Of a stretch of 17,289 bases of DNA, positions 14,401 to 17,289 are shown piece after piece; the stretch's first letter is position 1; every line of letters starts with the position of its first letter. Both the position numbers and the translations under genes were made by a program. The notes beneath the pieces were generated by a model. That model did no database searches, had not been told where the DNA came from, and saw only the letters and a program-made list of their open reading frames with translations. This DNA is from RBG-16-66-20 sp035308765. Its GTDB lineage: Bacteria > Pseudomonadota > Gammaproteobacteria > Burkholderiales > SG8-39. The DNA lies in assembly GCA_035308765.1 (NCBI GenBank), contig DATGGA010000033.1, forward strand, positions 1 to 17,289, given 5' to 3'.

Positions 14401-17289
14401 AGCATCGGCAGCGGTTCGACGCTCGTGCTGACCGGCGACCTGCTGGTGCAGGCCGACCAGACCGCGAGCGCGAGCGCGACCGCCAAGGGCAGCACGCAGG
14501 GATCAAGCGCGGCGATCGGGGCGGCGGTGGCGGTGGCGCTGGTCGACGACGAGGTAAGCGCGACGACCGCGCGCTGGATCGATACCTCGGCAGCGACGGC
14601 GCCGGGCAAGGGCAACGTCAGCTTCCTCGCGCACGGATCCTCGGCGAGCGCGACCTCGGCCACGGCGAGCGTGTTGGGAGGCAAGAGCGACGACCAGGCG
14701 AGTTCCGACGACGGCGACGTCGACAGCAAGGTCGGCAAGCAGCTCGATGCCGGCACCAGCGTCAAGAGCAAGAACGGCGTCGGCGACGCCAGCGAGCAGA
14801 GCAAGGACGGCAGCGCGGTTGCGGGCAAGCCCTCGGCCTCCTCGAGCGAAGGCAAGATTTCGGTGGCGGCGGCGGTGGCGGTGAACCTGCAGACCTCCAG
14901 CGCCACGGCGACGGTGCCCGATAACGGCAACATCACGGCGAAGGGGTTGCTTAAGCTCTCGAGCTCGAACAACACGGACGGCTCCGCGCTGTCCGATGGC
15001 AGCGCAGTGGGCAGCACGACGACGGTGGGTATCGGCGCCGGCGTCTCGGTCAACCTCGTGAAGTCGGTCAACGAAGCGTCCATCGGACAGAACGCGACGG
15101 TCACTTCCAAGGGTCTGACGCTCGAAGCACTGATGACGAGCGTGAGCGGCGACACGACCAACACGCTCGACGCGGAAGCGACCTCCGGGGCCGGCGGCAG
15201 CAAGGTGGGCCTCGCAGGCTCGCTCGCGCTCAATATTGCCGACACCTCCAGCGATGCGCTCGTGAAGAGCGGCGCGAATGTGGACGCGGGCGGCGGCGAC
15301 GTCAGCCTGACCGCCGCCGACGCCACCAGCACGACGGGCAAGGCCCTGCCGTCGGGCAGCGGCGCCTCGGGCGGTTCGGTCGGGATCGGTGCGTCGGTGG
15401 CCGTGAACGTGGTGGCCAACCGCTCGACGGCGGAGGTCCAGGACACGGCGCAGCTGACCAACCCGGGCAACACGACCCTCCAGGCAAGCGGCCAGTTCGA
15501 CATGCTCACGCAGGCCGAGGCCGGCTCGGCGGGTGGCGTGTCGATCACGCCCTCGGTGGCGATCTCGCTCGCCAACAACAGCACGACGGCGCAAATCGGC
15601 GCGAGCACGACGGCGCTGACGCTGACGGGCGATCTGCAGGTGGAGGCCGATCAAACCTCGACTACGAGCACGATCGCCAAGGGCAGCAGCCAGGGGGCGA
15701 AGGCGGCGATCGGCGCCGCGGTGGCGGTGGCGCTGGTCGATGACGAGGTCACGGCAACGACTTCGCGCGCGATAGTCGCCAGCGGTGCGGGCAACGTGAG
15801 CTTTCTTGCCCACGGCGCTTCGGCGAGCAGCACTTCGGCGACGGCGAGCGCGGTGGGCGGCAATACTGACGACAGTGCGGGCACCTCGAAGGAAGACGCT
15901 TCTGTCGACGATAAGGTGAGCAAGCAGGCCGACTTCGGCAAGACCACGCAAGCCAGCAACAACGTCGGCGATTCCAAGCAGCAGGCCTCGACGGCGGACT
16001 CGGATTCCAGCAAACCCTCGGCTTCCTCGAGCGAAGGCAAGATTTCGGTGGCGGCGGCGGTGGCCGTCAACCTGCAGACTTCCAGCGCTACGGCGACGGT
16101 GCCGGACAGCGGCAGCATCACCGCGGCCGGACTGCTCAAGCTCTCGTCGTCGAACAACACGGACGGCACGGCGCTGACCGACGGCAGCGCGGTGGGCAGC
16201 ACCACTACGGTCGGAATCGGCGCCGGCGTTTCGGTGAACCTGGTCAAATCGGCCAACGAGGCTTCGATCGGGACCAACGCGACGGTGAGCGCGCACGGCG
16301 TGACGATCGAGGCGTTAATGACCAGCGCGGGCGGCGACACCACCAACACGCTCGACGCGGAGGCGAAGTCGGGCGCGGGCGGCACCAAGGTTGGGCTGGC
16401 GGGCTCGCTGGCGCTCAACATCGCCGACACCTCCAGCCAGGCGCTCATCAAGAGTGGGGCCAGTGTCAATGCAAACGGCGGGGACGTCGTCCTGAGCGCC
16501 GACGACCGTACCAGCACGACGGGCAAGGCCTTGCCTGCCGACGGCGGCGGGGCGACGGGCGGCAAGGTGGGGATCGGCGCCTCGGTCGCCGTGAACGTGG
16601 TGGCCAACCGTTCGACCGCCGAGATCCAGGACGACGCGGCCCTGACCAATCCGGGCAGCGTGACGCTGAAGGCGAATGGCGTGTTCGACATGCTGACGCA
16701 GACCGAGGCGGGCTCGGCCGGCGGGGTGTCGATCACGCCATCCGTGGCGATCTCGCTGTCCGATAACAGCACCACGGCGAGCATCGGGACGAGCCTGACG
16801 GCGCTGACGCTCGCCGGCGACCTGCTGGTGCAGGCGGACCAGACGTCCACCACCAGCACCATCGCCAAGGGCAGCAGCCAGGGAGCGAAGGCGGCGATCG
16901 GCGCGGCGGTGGCGGTGGCATTGGTGGACGATGAGGTGACAGCGACCACGGCGCGCGCGATCGTCGCTACGGGCACCGCGCCGGGCACCACCGGAGCGGT
17001 GAGTTTCCTCGCGCACGGGGCCTCGGCGAGCAGCGCCTCGGCGACCGCGAGCGCGGTCGGCGGCAACACGGACGACAGCGCGGGGACGACCGATCCGGCC
17101 ACCGGCAAGGAGAAAGAGGACGCCTCGGTCGACGACAAAGTGCAGAAGCAGTCCGACTTTGGCAAGACCGAGCAGACCAGCAACAACGTCGGCGATTCCA
17201 AGCAGCAGGCTTCGACGGCGGATTCGGCGGACAACAACAAGGCCTCGGCCTCCTCGAGCGAAGGCAAGATATCGGTGGCCGCCGCGGTG
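11431..17289 (+). CDS. Giant two-partner-secretion exoprotein (filamentous-haemagglutinin-like), 3' end beyond window
   Basis: Start of a very large secreted adhesin-like protein; the frame is open for all 1953 codons to the right edge. Residues 1-56 form a long signal peptide: an extended basic n-region, WRRTGVLAFFLGLEVL as core, and a signal peptidase I site at ALA-QA, typical of large TPS proteins. Residues about 57-320 are the TPS (haemagglutination-activity) secretion domain, with NAFNSFQTFNVG and the hallmark NPNG at 145-148, which a TpsB outer-membrane pore would recognise. A Gly/Ala/Ser/Val/Thr-rich beta-helix-like region follows. From residue 743 there are tandem units of about 400 residues (see repeats), each built of short sub-repeats of the kind IGASVAVNVVxNxSTA, resembling large Fusobacterium LktA-type adhesins. 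Cysteine is almost absent. No TpsB gene is in the window. The role in attachment or biofilm is inferred from the family. The long open frames antisense to it are treated as by-products of its composition. Confidence 0.88.
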   Translation, partial: MRGQQEVQASVARTTRSRLAFGASPRERVGAVWRRTGVLAFFLGLEVLCAPTLALAQAIKPDGRTATTVTTVGTVTKVTTATVSNSNAFNSFQTFNVGAGTTTNLYVPNGAANLINIVRDQRTDIYGVLNAIKDGRIGGNVWFANPNGFVVGASGVVNVGSLTVSTPTPAFVDSFFLSPGTPNAAAVTQLLNGTAPRNASGVISIDGRVNAADGVALSAGSISVGGAIFSGAHFVGSAPDFTDVVNANGITSGTNVVMKEGRIVIIADNDVTVSGTIAAPGGVGVSGGGISITAGHDVNVQSGALISAQGNGANSAGGSISVYGGNNATFAGGAAIDASAGTSGDGGSIEFSAVNAVTLAGGTFAAGAANGRAGSVVVDPVANLDITTNMTQNDGSSVALIGGTSITIENGVVLSSRQIGSATDFLNAASVGNSGDISLTAPSIVLKSGSMLLAQADSGFTGGAVTLTATQASGGTAQINLSSATVRGRSVLLQASSALTSTLSSVTDALILSGINSSDATASIVVDSSQLAASGGTLTLDSVASVNVSATSAGIPLAILRVNSNASVDVKGSSSLTTTAGDAHLTASSTVTANATPSSAFANMAGDGMVAVSAVVSNATVHIGDPVATTTVNIAGLLDLSATNTVTTTQIANAAAAGGSAAGASVAVSTITGTTSAMIDGNTTVGAGSLNLSALTANTVTATAKSAAQGAQQDTSGTSESSQTLTKYQDDTSTADSGSGGGVKVAGAVAVSDLQNTTQTSLGSSQLATVNGTVTLTSRATNSAAVSADGSATSGSTGVGVAVAVNVAKSTNQAFVGQNLNAQSLAVTAGMNPGGAINQFSTSAVSGAGASNVGVAGSIAVNALDLSSAALINPASTALTNTGVTILPGGTGDVSLTSENLTSSSAASAPAAGGASGSKVGIGASVAINVVSNRSTAQLTDNAGLTGAGDLTLQATGADTVTTSAEAGSSGGTAITPVAAINVINNTTTASIGSGSTLVLTGDLLVQADQTASASATAKGSTQGSSAAIGAAVAVALVDDEVSATTARWIDTSAATAPGKGNVSFLAHGSSASATSATASVLGGKSDDQASSDDGDVDSKVGKQLDAGTSVKSKNGVGDASEQSKDGSAVAGKPSASSSEGKISVAAAVAVNLQTSSATATVPDNGNITAKGLLKLSSSNNTDGSALSDGSAVGSTTTVGIGAGVSVNLVKSVNEASIGQNATVTSKGLTLEALMTSVSGDTTNTLDAEATSGAGGSKVGLAGSLALNIADTSSDALVKSGANVDAGGGDVSLTAADATSTTGKALPSGSGASGGSVGIGASVAVNVVANRSTAEVQDTAQLTNPGNTTLQASGQFDMLTQAEAGSAGGVSITPSVAISLANNSTTAQIGASTTALTLTGDLQVEADQTSTTSTIAKGSSQGAKAAIGAAVAVALVDDEVTATTSRAIVASGAGNVSFLAHGASASSTSATASAVGGNTDDSAGTSKEDASVDDKVSKQADFGKTTQASNNVGDSKQQASTADSDSSKPSASSSEGKISVAAAVAVNLQTSSATATVPDSGSITAAGLLKLSSSNNTDGTALTDGSAVGSTTTVGIGAGVSVNLVKSANEASIGTNATVSAHGVTIEALMTSAGGDTTNTLDAEAKSGAGGTKVGLAGSLALNIADTSSQALIKSGASVNANGGDVVLSADDRTSTTGKALPADGGGATGGKVGIGASVAVNVVANRSTAEIQDDAALTNPGSVTLKANGVFDMLTQTEAGSAGGVSITPSVAISLSDNSTTASIGTSLTALTLAGDLLVQADQTSTTSTIAKGSSQGAKAAIGAAVAVALVDDEVTATTARAIVATGTAPGTTGAVSFLAHGASASSASATASAVGGNTDDSAGTTDPATGKEKEDASVDDKVQKQSDFGKTEQTSNNVGDSKQQASTADSADNNKASASSSEGKISVAAAV
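13657..14856 (+). repeat. Exoprotein super-repeat R1 (diverged), 1200 bp
   Basis: First full unit of the tandem array, residues 743-1142. It aligns in register with R2: VKVAGAVAVSDLQ matches ISVAAAVAVNLQ, and GIGASVAINVVSNRSTAQ and IGAAVAVALVDDEV recur at matching offsets. It is clearly more diverged than R2 and R3 are from each other. Two still weaker sub-repeats precede it (around 13246 and 13417), so the array fades out toward the TPS domain. Confidence 0.75.
14857..16041 (+). repeat. Exoprotein super-repeat R2, 1185 bp
   Basis: Unit of 395 residues (1143-1537). Six hydrophobic sub-repeats start near 14857, 15019, 15202, 15373, 15538 and 15703, about 162-183 bp apart, each with a core like VAVN or VAVAL followed by a short polar turn and a T/S-A-x-I/V strand. 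It ends with a charged Asp/Ser/Lys linker (about 15850-16040) before R3. It shares long runs of identical DNA with R3. Confidence 0.85.
16042..17268 (+). repeat. Exoprotein super-repeat R3, 1227 bp
   Basis: Unit of 409 residues (1538-1946), in register with R2. It is 42 bp longer; the extra codons lie in the last turn of the sixth sub-repeat and in the charged linker (for example TDPATGKEKEDAS in place of SKEDAS), while the hydrophobic sub-repeats keep their spacing. Confidence 0.85.
17269..17289 (+). repeat. Start of exoprotein super-repeat R4, cut by window edge
   Basis: The last seven codons, ISVAAAV, repeat the opening of R2 and R3 after the same lead-in ASASSSEGK, so the array continues beyond the window and its copy number is unknown. 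Confidence 0.8.

Noticed and set aside
12396..15608. 1070-codon open frame on the minus strand across the exoprotein repeats (with similar long frames at 14503-16296 and 15651-17267)
   Set aside because: Opposite strand of a well-supported gene with signal peptide and TPS domain. The antisense protein is a low-complexity Ala/Ser/Pro/Leu string caused by the repeat composition, with no recognisable domain or start signal.
13657..17289. CRISPR array or non-coding satellite as the cause of the repeats
   Set aside because: The period is about 1.2 kb and whole codons are preserved throughout; there are no short identical repeats with unique spacers.

Overview
The window is GC-rich (local AT-rich patches aside) and looks like chromosome from a proteobacterium, most likely a betaproteobacterium. 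This rests on gene content (an LpxA-type outer-membrane acyltransferase, an OFA-type transporter, an NAD-linked molybdenum formate dehydrogenase, a two-partner-secretion exoprotein) and codon choice. No 16S rRNA or other marker gene is present, so the placement is inference. No tRNA, rRNA, CRISPR array or insertion sequence was seen, and no gene-free stretch exceeds about 170 bp.

Layout. (1) 1-1591, minus strand: a lipoprotein-type family 3 solute-binding protein, followed 7 bp later by an aldo/keto reductase that runs off the left edge. (2) 1628-2863, plus strand: a soluble bacterial cytochrome P450, divergent from the binding protein across only 36 bp. (3) 2979-4860: an AI-2E/YdiK-type membrane permease followed closely by a stand-alone LpxA-like acyltransferase that lacks one conserved active-site histidine. 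(4) 5027-11283: a formate module. It holds an OFA-family (oxalate/formate type) MFS transporter, a fused NuoE-NuoF diaphorase subunit and a molybdopterin formate dehydrogenase catalytic subunit. Perfect FNR/Anr-type palindromes (TTGAC-N4-GTCAA) lie upstream of both the transporter and the dehydrogenase genes. (5) 11431 to the right edge: the first 1953 codons of a giant filamentous-haemagglutinin-like exoprotein with a long signal peptide, a TPS secretion domain and about 1.2-kb tandem super-repeats.

How the parts work together. The transporter probably moves formate or oxalate across the inner membrane. The fused diaphorase subunit and the Mo subunit would then oxidise formate to CO2 and reduce NAD+ in the cytoplasm. 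The FNR-type boxes suggest that both steps are induced when oxygen is low. In front of the dehydrogenase the box, a GATAAT -10 element and a GTG start are spaced as in a class II activated promoter making a leaderless mRNA. The same GATAAT-6 bp-start spacing precedes the P450. The exoprotein appears to be a separate surface-adhesion locus; its TpsB pore partner is not in the window.

Most noteworthy: the FNR-box pair around the formate module, the nested repeat design of the exoprotein (six short hydrophobic sub-repeats plus one charged linker per roughly 400-residue unit), the LpxA paralogue with a His-to-Glu change, and a formate dehydrogenase alpha subunit without the NuoG-type His/Cys3 cluster motif.
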